Shown: positions 1 through 5,478, counted from the first letter of the stretch. The stretch is DNA of 7,918 nucleotides from an uncultured Clostridia bacterium (GCA_946610835.1 CAMOCU010000035.1:1-7918); one strand, 5' to 3'. The notes: a model not told the origin generated them from the letters alone. Numbers and translations are program-made.

Positions 1-5
1 CCCAT
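1..5 (-). CDS. possible start of a leftward gene leaving the window
   Basis: Only an ATG at positions 5-3 on the minus strand is visible, preceded by an AAGGAG-like ribosome binding site about ten bases upstream (around 14-20). The operon to the right runs in the same direction, so a further gene here would fit. Nothing can be said about the product, and the call rests on the start signal alone. Confidence 0.3.
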
Positions 6-64
6 TTCTCCGCGCTCCTTTTTTGCCTCATGGTTCTAAACATAGGTTCTTACGAACCACCCTA

Positions 65-86
65 AATACGCGCGCGTGCGCGTATT
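65..86. repeat. perfect inverted repeat of alternating purine/pyrimidine bases
   Basis: Arms 65-73 (AATACGCGC) and 78-86 (GCGCGTATT) are exact reverse complements around a 4-base loop. The core is an almost uninterrupted alternation of C/G and T/A, a composition known to favour left-handed DNA or cruciform extrusion. It sits between a possible leftward promoter and the gene start at position 5, so it would lie in that gene's 5' leader. Confidence 0.7.
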
Positions 87-113
87 CTATATAGTCTTCT
101 CGTCGGAACTCAA
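84..113 (-). promoter_or_regulatory. possible leftward promoter, TTGAGT-18-TAGAAT
   Basis: On the minus strand TTGAGT (113-108) is followed after 18 bases by TAGAAT (89-84). The spacing and -10 box match the much clearer leftward promoter at 6625-6654. It would drive the gene starting at position 5. The -35 box overlaps the inverted repeat at 104-151, so the assignment is weak. Confidence 0.3.
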
Positions 114-151
114 AACCGGGAACGATTTCGCATTCCCGGTTTTCAATTCCG
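104..151. terminator. long imperfect inverted repeat, possible bidirectional terminator
   Basis: Arms 104-122 and 133-151 match at 17 of 19 positions, with a perfect core AAAACCGGGAA / TTCCCGGTTTT (112-122 / 133-143) around a 10-base loop. A stem starting in A and ending in four T residues on both strands is the usual form of a bidirectional intrinsic terminator, although the T run is short. It could end the leftward operon whose last gene stops at 379. Confidence 0.5.
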
Positions 152-164
152 CCTTTCCCTCCGC

Positions 165-200
165 AGCTCCCCTATCCGGGGAGCTGCCGCCTTTGGCGGC
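165..200. repeat. GC-rich double hairpin, interspersed-repeat type
   Basis: Two adjacent perfect hairpins are visible: AGCTCCCC (165-172) with GGGGAGCT (178-185), then GCCGCC (186-191) with GGCGGC (195-200) around TTT. A GGGGGAGTT tail follows. From memory this resembles short GC-rich intergenic repeats common in gut Clostridia genomes; I have not searched for it. Confidence 0.6.
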
Positions 201-228
201 TGATGGGGGAGTTTCGCCGCACCCGTAG

Positions 229-247
229 GGGCGATTATCAATCGCCC
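229..247. repeat. short hairpin repeat around GGGCGATT
   Basis: GGGCGATT (229-236) and AATCGCCC (240-247) pair perfectly around ATC. The surrounding GTAGGGGCGATTATCAATCG string looks like another dispersed intergenic repeat family of Clostridia, recalled rather than searched. Confidence 0.55.
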
Positions 248-284
248 GAAAGCTACACTCACCAATCCGCACCGCTCCCCGTTG

Positions 285-318
285 CCTCCCCTTGTCAGGG
301 GAGGTGGCGCGAAGCGCC
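285..318. repeat. second GC-rich double hairpin, related layout to 165-200
   Basis: CCTCCCC (285-291) pairs with GGGGAGG (298-304), and GGCGC (306-310) pairs with GCGCC (314-318) around GAA. A GGAGGGGTAGTT tail follows. The layout is the same as at 165-200 (long stem, short stem, G-rich tail) but the sequence differs, so two related repeat families sit side by side. Confidence 0.6.
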
Positions 319-378
319 GGAGGGGTAGTTGTCCTTTCGTCCTCCGTAGAGGCAGTCACAGCCAACAAATTATCTTTT

Positions 379-549
379 TCACTTTTCCTTCACCTTCTTC
401 CCGATCTCATACGTGCCGCCATACCGCATTCGGCGGCATTGCTCGCAGAACACCTTGTGATCTATGCCGCCTGCGACGCGTTTGATTTCGTAATGCTCTC
501 CCACAATCGCGGCACACCTGCCGCAAAGATCAACCGCCTTCGGCTTCAT
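379..549 (-). CDS. 56-residue zinc-ribbon microprotein
   Basis: A small basic protein with two CxxC pairs (C9/C12 and C35/C38), the usual geometry of a four-cysteine zinc ribbon. I do not recognise a named family; such proteins are common in the early regions of Clostridia phages and are often nucleic-acid or protein-binding adaptors, which is inference. The ATG at 549 follows a GGGAAGGA motif; a GTG at 555 is equally near it. The start lies inside the end of the metallopeptidase-like gene (20-base overlap), so translation is probably coupled. It is the last gene of the leftward run before the gene-free hairpin region. An upstream in-frame extension to 597 is unlikely because it would lie wholly inside its neighbour. 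Confidence 0.7.
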   Translation of the reverse strand: MKPKAVDLCGRCAAIVGEHYEIKRVAGGIDHKVFCEQCRRMRYGGTYEIGKKVKEK

Positions 550-922
550 CTTCACACAGTCCTTCCCTTTCGTTTCCTGCCGCCTCATACAGCGCACGCG
601 CCAAATCGTCGATCAGTTGATGCACGAGGCGATCTTGCAAGTCATTTCCGCTTTCTCCGAGCAAGCAGAATTTCAGATGCAGGAGTTCATGAATCAAAAT
701 CCGCTCGAAGCAAAACGGGATCATCTGTTCTCCGTAGCAGGATTCCTCCAAAATACGAATCACAGCAGTCTTTTTACATTCCGTCCATTTGATTTCGCCG
801 GATGCGTTATCTTGAATAAAATCAGCCGGTATCGCATTTGGATACAATTTGATCCGCCAATCCTGCAATCCAAGCAGATCTGTCCACTTTTTCAATAATG
901 TATTTGCACGCTCTTTCTCCAT
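530..922 (-). CDS. HELLH metallopeptidase-like phage protein (130 aa)
   Basis: The protein carries HELLH at residues 78-82, preceded by hydrophobic ILI, the signature of a zinc-dependent gluzincin-type active-site helix. H101 or a downstream acidic residue in the following helix (residues 95-111) is a candidate third zinc ligand. The N-terminal half has a tryptophan-rich LLGLQDWRI segment that I associate with small phage-encoded SprT/minimal-metallopeptidase proteins. No signal peptide or membrane segment is present, so it would act in the cytoplasm. The ATG at 922 follows AAAGGGG by about eight bases, three bases after the stop of the DUF4406 gene. The substrate is unknown. It could be an inactive structural relative, but both histidines and the glutamate are intact. 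Confidence 0.72.
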   Translation of the reverse strand: MEKERANTLLKKWTDLLGLQDWRIKLYPNAIPADFIQDNASGEIKWTECKKTAVIRILEESCYGEQMIPFCFERILIHELLHLKFCLLGESGNDLQDRLVHQLIDDLARALYEAAGNEREGLCEDEAEGG

Positions 923-925
923 GCT

Positions 926-1243
926 CTATTCCCCTTTCTTCACAAACACATTTCCCTTGTCCAAATAAATGATTTCTTTGCGCTGATACTCCGCATACGC
1001 TTTTTCCAGCGCAGCCCCTCTGCTGCATTCCCAGTTCGGCAGAAGTAAAACCGCATCTGCCTGCTCCAGCATTGCAAGGCAGATCGGCATATAAGCGTCA
1101 AACGATAGGTTGTCCGGCAAAACTGAAGGATCGAGCGCAATCGCCCCCATCTCCCGGAGGCAATCCGCCGCCGCTCGAAAGAGCCCCCTTCCCTTGTCCG
1201 GCAGCCCCGTCATTTGACCGGCTATGTAAATAATCTTCTTCAT
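926..1243 (-). CDS. DUF4406 / nucleoside 2-deoxyribosyltransferase-like protein (105 aa)
   Basis: The N-terminus (KKIIYIAGQMTG, residues 2-13) is the first strand and glycine loop of the DUF4406 family. ADAVLLLPNW (62-71) is the central strand. SRGAALE (74-80) matches the position where the related nucleoside 2-deoxyribosyltransferases carry their catalytic glutamate, here E80. Family members are small cytoplasmic Rossmann-like proteins, widespread in phages and with unproven substrates. By homology they would cleave or exchange N-glycosidic bonds of nucleosides or nucleotides. The ATG at 1243 follows AAGGGAG by about ten bases and lies three bases after the preceding stop. Length is typical for the family, so it looks complete. 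Confidence 0.85.
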   Translation of the reverse strand: MKKIIYIAGQMTGLPDKGRGLFRAAADCLREMGAIALDPSVLPDNLSFDAYMPICLAMLEQADAVLLLPNWECSRGAALEKAYAEYQRKEIIYLDKGNVFVKKGE

Positions 1244-1246
1244 CTT

Positions 1247-1465
1247 TTAGTTCTCCCTTGCGCACCAAAACGGTGATTTTACAAACGACTCTTGCTTTCC
1301 AAAAAACGCCGCTACAGTCGTATCCTTCCGCTCCCTGCTTGCCGGATTCCGGCAAACAAGCAGTGTCGGCACGTTCGCCGGATGACCCCCCGGCGGCCGT
1401 GCCTGCCGCTCCGTCCTTGAAAAATGACACGAAACGCAGTCAAATGTTTTCAGTTTTCTATACAT
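1247..1465 (-). CDS. 72-residue cysteine-containing microprotein
   Basis: I chose the ATG at 1465 because AGGAAG lies just upstream and the start falls 16 bases inside the preceding gene, the pattern of the whole block. The product has CVSC near the N-terminus (C10, C13), C38 in a VCRNPAS segment, and C68 in FWCAR. The spacing fits a small zinc-binding fold. No named family is recognised. A longer frame reaching 1603 exists but is low-complexity, Arg-rich and lies over the better neighbouring gene. Fourth of four consecutive cysteine-rich genes; three bases separate it from the DUF4406 gene. Confidence 0.6.
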   Translation of the reverse strand: MYRKLKTFDCVSCHFSRTERQARPPGGHPANVPTLLVCRNPASRERKDTTVAAFFGKQESFVKSPFWCAREN

Positions 1466-1662
1466 TGCTTCCTGCACTCCCCAACTTCCAGTTCTCCGCG
1501 TCTCGGCAATTTCTTCTCCCGGAAGAGCGCTCGCACTTTTTTTCTTCTCTGCTCCGCAATGCGCGGATTCCATCCGCACTCTGCGCATGCGCCATCGGCG
1601 CAAACTGTCGTCCCTGGCACATATCCAAGGATGCAGTTTGCAAGTTTCTTTCGTTCACCCAT
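1450..1662 (-). CDS. 70-residue cysteine-rich microprotein with CGWNP motif
   Basis: Cysteines at 10, 21, 26 and 29, then CGWNPRIAEQR (29-39) and a basic helix. The last 15 residues carry C63 and C67. The CGWNP-x5-R segment is one I recall from small phage proteins of Clostridia without an assigned function; binding of zinc by the cysteine cluster is inference. An in-frame TTG at 1668 is possible, but the ATG at 1662 sits nine bases from GGAAAGGA, a better distance. The start overlaps the preceding stop by eight bases (ATGGGTGA). Confidence 0.7.
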   Translation of the reverse strand: MGERKKLANCILGYVPGTTVCADGACAECGWNPRIAEQRRKKVRALFREKKLPRRGELEVGECRKQCIEN

Positions 1663-1846
1663 TTGCAATTATCCTTTCCTTCAATGCTTTCAATTTGCAT
1701 TCGCTTGTTTCGCCGAAATGCGCATAGCAGATCGGCAAATAGAATAGATCTGTGCGCCGTTCCAAATCTCGCGCAAGCTGCGCCCGGAAGCACCCTGTAG
1801 GGCAACTCCCTTTGAAGTCTGCACAATGCGCATAATCATGGTTCAT
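1655..1846 (-). CDS. 63-residue cysteine-rich microprotein (CPTGCFRAQL)
   Basis: The start at 1846 has an excellent GGAGGAAG site seven bases upstream. Five cysteines (8, 15, 19, 40, 50) are placed in HC-x6-C-x3-C and AHF-x4-EC segments. This layout resembles small phage proteins of Clostridia that I recall only as hypothetical. The gene starts 11 bases inside the previous gene and ends inside the next, so it is almost certainly translated by coupling within one transcript. An in-frame extension to 1963 would read through the neighbouring 53-residue gene in another frame and is rejected. Confidence 0.72.
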   Translation of the reverse strand: MNHDYAHCADFKGSCPTGCFRAQLARDLERRTDLFYLPICYAHFGETSECKLKALKERIIANG

Positions 1847-1997
1847 CTTTCTTCCTCCGCTTCCGCGGCTCGTAAGCCGTGCAGTCCGCGCCGCCCGGAC
1901 ACGGCCGCAACCCATGATCCGGATAATCCCAATAATTACAACACGGCAATCCGCCAACTTCACCTGCCCATCTGCACCCCTTCGGACATTCCGTCAT
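1836..1997 (-). CDS. 53-residue cysteine-rich microprotein
   Basis: This gene falls below usual ORF length cut-offs. Its ATG at 1997 overlaps the stop of the helicase-methyltransferase by four bases (ATGA), and its stop lies 11 bases inside the next gene. The product has six cysteines (4, 8, 19, 20, 33, 39) in a pattern CPKGC, PCCNYW, RPCPGGADC, followed by a Lys/Arg-rich tail. The RPCPxGxxC ending is a recurring feature of tiny Clostridia phage proteins as I remember them. The six-cysteine pattern, coupling at both ends and a GGGGGTGA ribosome-binding stretch upstream argue that it is real. The function is unknown; metal binding is likely. Confidence 0.75.
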   Translation of the reverse strand: MTECPKGCRWAGEVGGLPCCNYWDYPDHGLRPCPGGADCTAYEPRKRRKKDEP

Positions 1998-4495
1998 TCC
2001 GTCACCCCCAGCAGATCGAACATGGTCACGTTTTCGTCCTTTTTTTCATATTCCTTAAGATATCCAACCGCATCACGAAAGTAGTCGCTGTTCAGCTCAA
2101 TGGTGTAGCCTTTTCTCCCGGCCTTCATCGCTTCCAACGCAACAGTTCCGAGTCCGCCAAACGGATCAAGCACCAAATCTCCCGGATTGCTGTACCTGTT
2201 GATTATCCGATCTACAATATCAAACTGCAGCGGACAAACGTGCAGCTGTTGCCTACGCTGGCTTTGGGAGGTGTTCAGTGTCCGCATGCGATTGATGTCG
2301 TCCCATACCTGATCTGTCCAGCTGCCAGGCGCAACTACCATAAACGTTGCCGGAAGCCGCCCGTCTTCATCTAATTTCTTTGCCAGCTCTACATGATCGT
2401 CATAGTCGTAGACCGTATTTCGGCTGAATCGCCGATATGCTGCTTGCAGCTTTCCGACCTCCAATTTCGCAATTTCGTCTTTCGTCATAAGCCTGTTTCC
2501 GTCGCTGCGCCAATATCCATGCGCGTCAATCTGCCATTGTGCACGGGTATATTCCTCTTTGGTTTTTACTACAGGTTCGTCCGCATAAGCCTTGCTGCGA
2601 TCTGTTGGCAACTTACGAAACAGTAAGATGTACTCCGGGCAACCAACGCCCATTTTTGAGCCGTCCTTACATTGCTCCGTCCAGCCGAGACGGTAAGTTT
2701 GATTGTTTTCCCGCACCACATCTGTCACAACTGTTATCATGCCGAAATAAGCAAAACCGTGCTGCATATAATGCCGGATGCACATTGCGTGAAACGGCTC
2801 CATTGTTGGCATTCCCAGCCCCGTTGCATTTCCGAATAACACACGATCTTTCACATGGCATGCGAAAACACGCCCTGGTTTCAGTACCTTAAGCAAATTT
2901 GGCGTCAAGTAATCCATCTGCTCAAAGAATTTGCCTGTGTCTTCGTTATGTCCAAAATCGTTATATGATGGCGTATACTCATAATGATTGGAAAACGGAA
3001 TCGATGTTACAATCAGATCTATGCTGTTTTCCTGCATCTTCGCCGTCTCTTCTACGCAATCATTGTTGACTGCGGTAAATCTTTCGCCTTTGACTTCCAC
3101 TCGTTGCACTCCTATACTTCGCGCCATAATCATCTCGGCGGCGCTTGCATTTAGCCCATATTTTTGGATAATTTCTCGCATTCTCTCTTGGAAATGGTTA
3201 TGCTGTTCCCATTTCCGCATTAGTGCCTGATAAATCGGCTCTTCCGCTTCCGTAAAGATGATGTCAATAATGACTTGCTCTGTCTGTAAAAAGCGGTAAA
3301 TGCGGTGGATTGCCTGTATGAAATCGTTAAATTCATAGTCGATCCCCACAAATATCGCGCGGTGGCAATGCCGCTGAAAATTACACCCCGAGCCTGACAA
3401 ACTCTTTTTTGTCGCCAATATTTGAATGTTCCCCTCAGAAAATGCAATCGTGCGGCGTTCGCGTTCGTCATAGTCCATTGCGCCATAGATGTCTGTCAAT
3501 CCTTCAATCTGCTGTTTCAGCTCATACCGCTCCGCTTCCAAATCATGCCATAGAATGAAATGCGCATCTGGATCTTCCTTTATAATCTCCTTTGCGCATG
3601 CCACGCGAAGCGCAATGCTATCGCGTTTTTCCCGAGCAGCGTCCGTCAATGATGCCGCAGCATCATTCATCAGCTTCATCTGCCCATTTTTCTCTTTTGC
3701 CATTCCGTACATCTCGTGCACAACATGCTTGCGCACGGTAAGCTGCGGCAGCGCGTAGCCGCTATCTGGGAAGCCGAGATCCGCAGGGCTTGTTAGTACA
3801 AGTGCCCACGAAGAGACCCAAAGCCAAAACTCTTCTTCCTTATGTGGGTACAACGTCAAATTGTTTGCCTTTGTGCTATCGCGCTGAAAAAAACGAGTAA
3901 GCGCCTGCCCTGTGTCCATAACCTCTAAGTATCCTGCGTAGTGGATCAGCTCTTTGTATTTATTTGGTGAGGGCGTTGCTGTGCATACCAGCTTATACCG
4001 AACACCGCTGAACTTATCCAGAAACGTTTGATAAGTCTTACTTCCGAAGCTACGGAGAACAGATGCCTCATCTAAGCTCGTCGCTGTAAAATACTGCGGA
4101 TCAATATCTCCATCGCGTACACGCTCATAATTCGTCAGCAGAATCGGTGCGGAAGTTTTTTCTCTGACTTCCGCCATCGTCCGCACATACGGTGGCGCGT
4201 CCATATTCAGCATTGTTACAGCATCATGCGTAAATTCCTGTCGCACACCTAATGGCAGTACAATCAGCGCTTGTCCACCTATGTGCCGCTGGACAAGACG
4301 GCACCATTCCAGTTGCTGTATTGTCTTGCCCAATCCGAACGATTCAAACAGCGCGCGGCGGCCGCCCTTGCACGCCCATATCACCGCCGCTTTTTGGTGC
4401 GGTTTAAGAATCTGCGATAATTCCCGTTCTTCAACCTCTATTCCGGATTCCGGCGCAATCGTCACTTTTTTACGCAGAAAATCAAGATATTTCAT
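1994..4495 (-). CDS. SNF2-type helicase fused to N6/N4 DNA methyltransferase (833 aa)
   Basis: Residues 1-460 form a superfamily 2 helicase: LKPHQ (30-34), Walker A SFGLGKT (52-58), Walker B-like DEAS (142-145), CTATPSP motif III (171-177), and in the second RecA lobe ATKKSLSGSGCNFQ (361-374) and QAIHRIYR (393-400 region). Residues 475-833 form a permuted methyltransferase: the catalytic motif TSIPF (497-501) stands where families usually have (D/N/S)PP(Y/F), and the AdoMet-binding LDPFGGLGT (776-784) and TIELN (798-802) come last, as in beta-class enzymes. It would use ATP to move along DNA and methylate adenine or cytosine amino groups. Start chosen at 4495 with AGGAGGGG seven bases upstream; the frame stays open to 4825 but that part encodes two smaller genes in other frames. 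No nuclease domain or restriction partner is visible. Confidence 0.9.
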   Translation of the reverse strand: MKYLDFLRKKVTIAPESGIEVEERELSQILKPHQKAAVIWACKGGRRALFESFGLGKTIQQLEWCRLVQRHIGGQALIVLPLGVRQEFTHDAVTMLNMDAPPYVRTMAEVREKTSAPILLTNYERVRDGDIDPQYFTATSLDEASVLRSFGSKTYQTFLDKFSGVRYKLVCTATPSPNKYKELIHYAGYLEVMDTGQALTRFFQRDSTKANNLTLYPHKEEEFWLWVSSWALVLTSPADLGFPDSGYALPQLTVRKHVVHEMYGMAKEKNGQMKLMNDAAASLTDAAREKRDSIALRVACAKEIIKEDPDAHFILWHDLEAERYELKQQIEGLTDIYGAMDYDERERRTIAFSEGNIQILATKKSLSGSGCNFQRHCHRAIFVGIDYEFNDFIQAIHRIYRFLQTEQVIIDIIFTEAEEPIYQALMRKWEQHNHFQERMREIIQKYGLNASAAEMIMARSIGVQRVEVKGERFTAVNNDCVEETAKMQENSIDLIVTSIPFSNHYEYTPSYNDFGHNEDTGKFFEQMDYLTPNLLKVLKPGRVFACHVKDRVLFGNATGLGMPTMEPFHAMCIRHYMQHGFAYFGMITVVTDVVRENNQTYRLGWTEQCKDGSKMGVGCPEYILLFRKLPTDRSKAYADEPVVKTKEEYTRAQWQIDAHGYWRSDGNRLMTKDEIAKLEVGKLQAAYRRFSRNTVYDYDDHVELAKKLDEDGRLPATFMVVAPGSWTDQVWDDINRMRTLNTSQSQRRQQLHVCPLQFDIVDRIINRYSNPGDLVLDPFGGLGTVALEAMKAGRKGYTIELNSDYFRDAVGYLKEYEKKDENVTMFDLLGVTE

Positions 4496-4659
4496 TCCGC
4501 CCCTCCTGTTTGACATTTCCGGATCTTCGCGGTATACTGTCCGCGAAGAGTTTTGCTCTTCCCATAACTTCCGCGTGCAGGGTGCCAGCCCATTGCACGC
4601 GGTTTTTCTTTTTTCAGCGGCATTCGCGCCGCCATCCCAAGCATCCGCGCTTTGCTCAT
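4492..4659 (-). CDS. 55-residue basic microprotein, coupled on both sides
   Basis: A short ORF with AGGAGGG eight bases before its ATG at 4659; its stop overlaps the start of the helicase-methyltransferase by four bases (ATGA). The product is strongly basic (many Lys/Arg) with four Met in the first 13 residues and a GWHPARGSYGKSKTLRGQY central segment. No family recognised. Two perfect hairpins lie inside the reading frame (4571-4602 and 4525-4548), so part of the sequence may be conserved as RNA or DNA structure rather than as protein. The good start signal and coupling favour translation; the composition is odd enough to leave doubt. Confidence 0.55.
   Translation of the reverse strand: MSKARMLGMAARMPLKKEKPRAMGWHPARGSYGKSKTLRGQYTAKIRKCQTGGAE
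4525..4548. repeat. perfect 8-bp inverted repeat just before the helicase gene
   Basis: CTTCGCGG (4525-4532) and CCGCGAAG (4541-4548) pair exactly around an 8-base loop. It ends about 30 bases upstream of the helicase-methyltransferase start, close enough to influence coupling or mRNA processing. No T run follows on either strand. Confidence 0.6.
4571..4614 (+). terminator. terminator-shaped hairpin facing right inside a leftward operon
   Basis: CCGCGTGCA (4571-4579) and TGCACGCGG (4594-4602) form a perfect 9-bp GC-rich stem with an inner GGG/CCC, followed on the + strand by TTTTTCTTTTTT (4603-4614). That is a full intrinsic terminator for rightward RNA, although all genes here read leftward; on the minus strand the A run precedes the stem and would not terminate. 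It may block antisense transcription. Confidence 0.6.
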
Positions 4660-4817
4660 TTGAAGCCCTCCTGTTCCATATCTGATCCATAAAGTATATT
4701 TCCGACAATCTGCATCGCCTCGCAGAAACTGATCCTTTGGCAGGTGGCCTTGTGCACATCTTCAACCCAAATGCCGCCGTGACGGAGGCGTGGGTTTCGT
4801 TCAGCCAAGTAATACAC
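4656..4817 (-). CDS. 53-residue unrecognised protein, GTG start
   Basis: This frame is shorter than usual cut-offs but reads like real protein: a balanced sequence with YLAERNPRLRHGGIWVEDVH near the start and a helix CEAMQIVGNILYG later. Its TGA overlaps the ATG of the next gene (ATGA). The weak point is the start: no ATG, only GTG at 4817 without a clear ribosome binding site. It is in frame with the hydrolase stop at 4836-4838, six codons upstream, so it could be a coupled gene, a rare readthrough tail of the hydrolase, or a gene whose proper ATG at 4825 has been put out of frame by a small indel (one extra base would join them). No family recognised. Confidence 0.5.
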   Translation of the reverse strand: MYYLAERNPRLRHGGIWVEDVHKATCQRISFCEAMQIVGNILYGSDMEQEGFK

Positions 4818-4835
4818 AGCTTCATGTTCCGTTTT

Positions 4836-5462
4836 TTATTTGCAAAAGTATGTAGTTTCGCCGGTTACTGGCGAATAATACGCCGCATACACCGCGCTTC
4901 CCTGCGGCTCCGTGCTTTGCCAAACGACCGCCGCCGGAAGCCGTGACCCGCTCGTCAATAGATCCTCCGCAATTTCGTAGCACCGCGCCGTCGGCTTTGC
5001 CTTTTCGAGTGTTCCATCCCGCGCCGGAGCGTACTGCCAACAGGGTGACGATTGATAGATCACGCCGCGCACGGTGTTTGGGAATCTATCGTCAGCAACG
5101 CGGTTCAAGATCACCGAACCGACATTGTATAGCTGCTCGTCCGGGGGTCCATCGCTGCCCATCTCGCACATTATCAGCCGCGCAAGTAAGTCAACTTCCG
5201 CACTGTCAACTGCTTCTGTTTCCGTTTTCGCTTCTCCCCACGCCGGCGCATCTTCCGTCACAAGCTCCGTGATCTGCCGCTCCGCTTCGTCAAGCTGATC
5301 TGTCAGCTCGAAGTTGATCGCCTCCAGCGCCGCAATCTGATCGCGCTGCCCGGCAATCTGATCGGCATCCGCCGCAAGCGCGATCGCAGCAATTATCAGC
5401 AAACCGCCCAGCACAATCACCGTAAATACCAGATAAACCATAAATGCATCTATCTTTTTCAT
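4836..5462 (-). CDS. membrane-anchored SleB-type cell-wall hydrolase (208 aa)
   Basis: Residues 8-30 are one hydrophobic membrane segment after a short KK-containing N-terminus. Residues 33-68 are an Ala/Gln/Glu/Leu-rich probable coiled coil, followed by an acidic linker. Residues 88-208 match the SleB / Hydrolase_2 fold: LIMCEMG with the presumed catalytic E100, VGSVILNRV (114-122), FPNTVRGVIYQ (127-137) and the AAYYSP end. Family members cleave peptidoglycan glycan strands, classically the spore cortex. Here the enzyme would be tethered outside the membrane. AAAGGAG lies six bases before the ATG at 5462, which I prefer over an in-frame ATG at 5507. It sits among early genes rather than in a holin-endolysin lysis cassette, which is unusual. 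Confidence 0.85.
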   Translation of the reverse strand: MKKIDAFMVYLVFTVIVLGGLLIIAAIALAADADQIAGQRDQIAALEAINFELTDQLDEAERQITELVTEDAPAWGEAKTETEAVDSAEVDLLARLIMCEMGSDGPPDEQLYNVGSVILNRVADDRFPNTVRGVIYQSSPCWQYAPARDGTLEKAKPTARCYEIAEDLLTSGSRLPAAVVWQSTEPQGSAVYAAYYSPVTGETTYFCK

Positions 5463-5478
5463 CTTTGTCTCCTTTCCG

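Larger units (their letters stand above)
6..378. other. gene-free stretch packed with inverted repeats
   Basis: No believable gene lies here on either strand. The stretch holds at least six hairpins in a row: 45-58, 65-86, 104-151, 165-200, 229-247 and 285-318. The open frames that cross it have the Pro/Ala/Arg-rich low-complexity composition expected from translating GC-rich repeats. It separates the zinc-ribbon gene ending at 379 from a possible new leftward gene starting at 5. It could therefore be a transcriptional boundary, a landing site for interspersed repeats, or both. Confidence 0.7.

Noticed and set aside
165..318. CRISPR-like array
   Set aside because: The repeated hairpins differ in sequence and spacing, and there are no uniform spacers or cas genes.
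87..368. 93-residue open frame on the minus strand
   Set aside because: It runs straight through the repeat array; its Pro/Ala/Thr/Gly-rich sequence is the translation of the GC-rich hairpins, with no ribosome site.
282..1028. Several overlapping + and - frames opposite the metallopeptidase and DUF4406 genes
   Set aside because: They lack ribosome sites and known motifs and are shadows of the coupled minus-strand genes.
1466..1603. N-terminal extension of the 72-residue cysteine protein to 1603
   Set aside because: Arg-rich low-complexity sequence lying over a better gene in another frame; the ATG at 1465 has a good AGGAAG site.
1847..1963. N-terminal extension of the 63-residue cysteine protein to 1963
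   Set aside because: This part encodes a coupled six-cysteine protein in another frame, and the ATG at 1846 has the better ribosome site.
4496..4825. 110-residue N-terminal extension of the helicase-methyltransferase
   Set aside because: No helicase features; the region holds two other small coupled frames, and AGGAGGGG marks the ATG at 4495.
4281..5298. + strand frames opposite the hydrolase and helicase start
   Set aside because: Ser/Pro/His/Arg-rich composition typical of antisense frames; no promoter or ribosome site.
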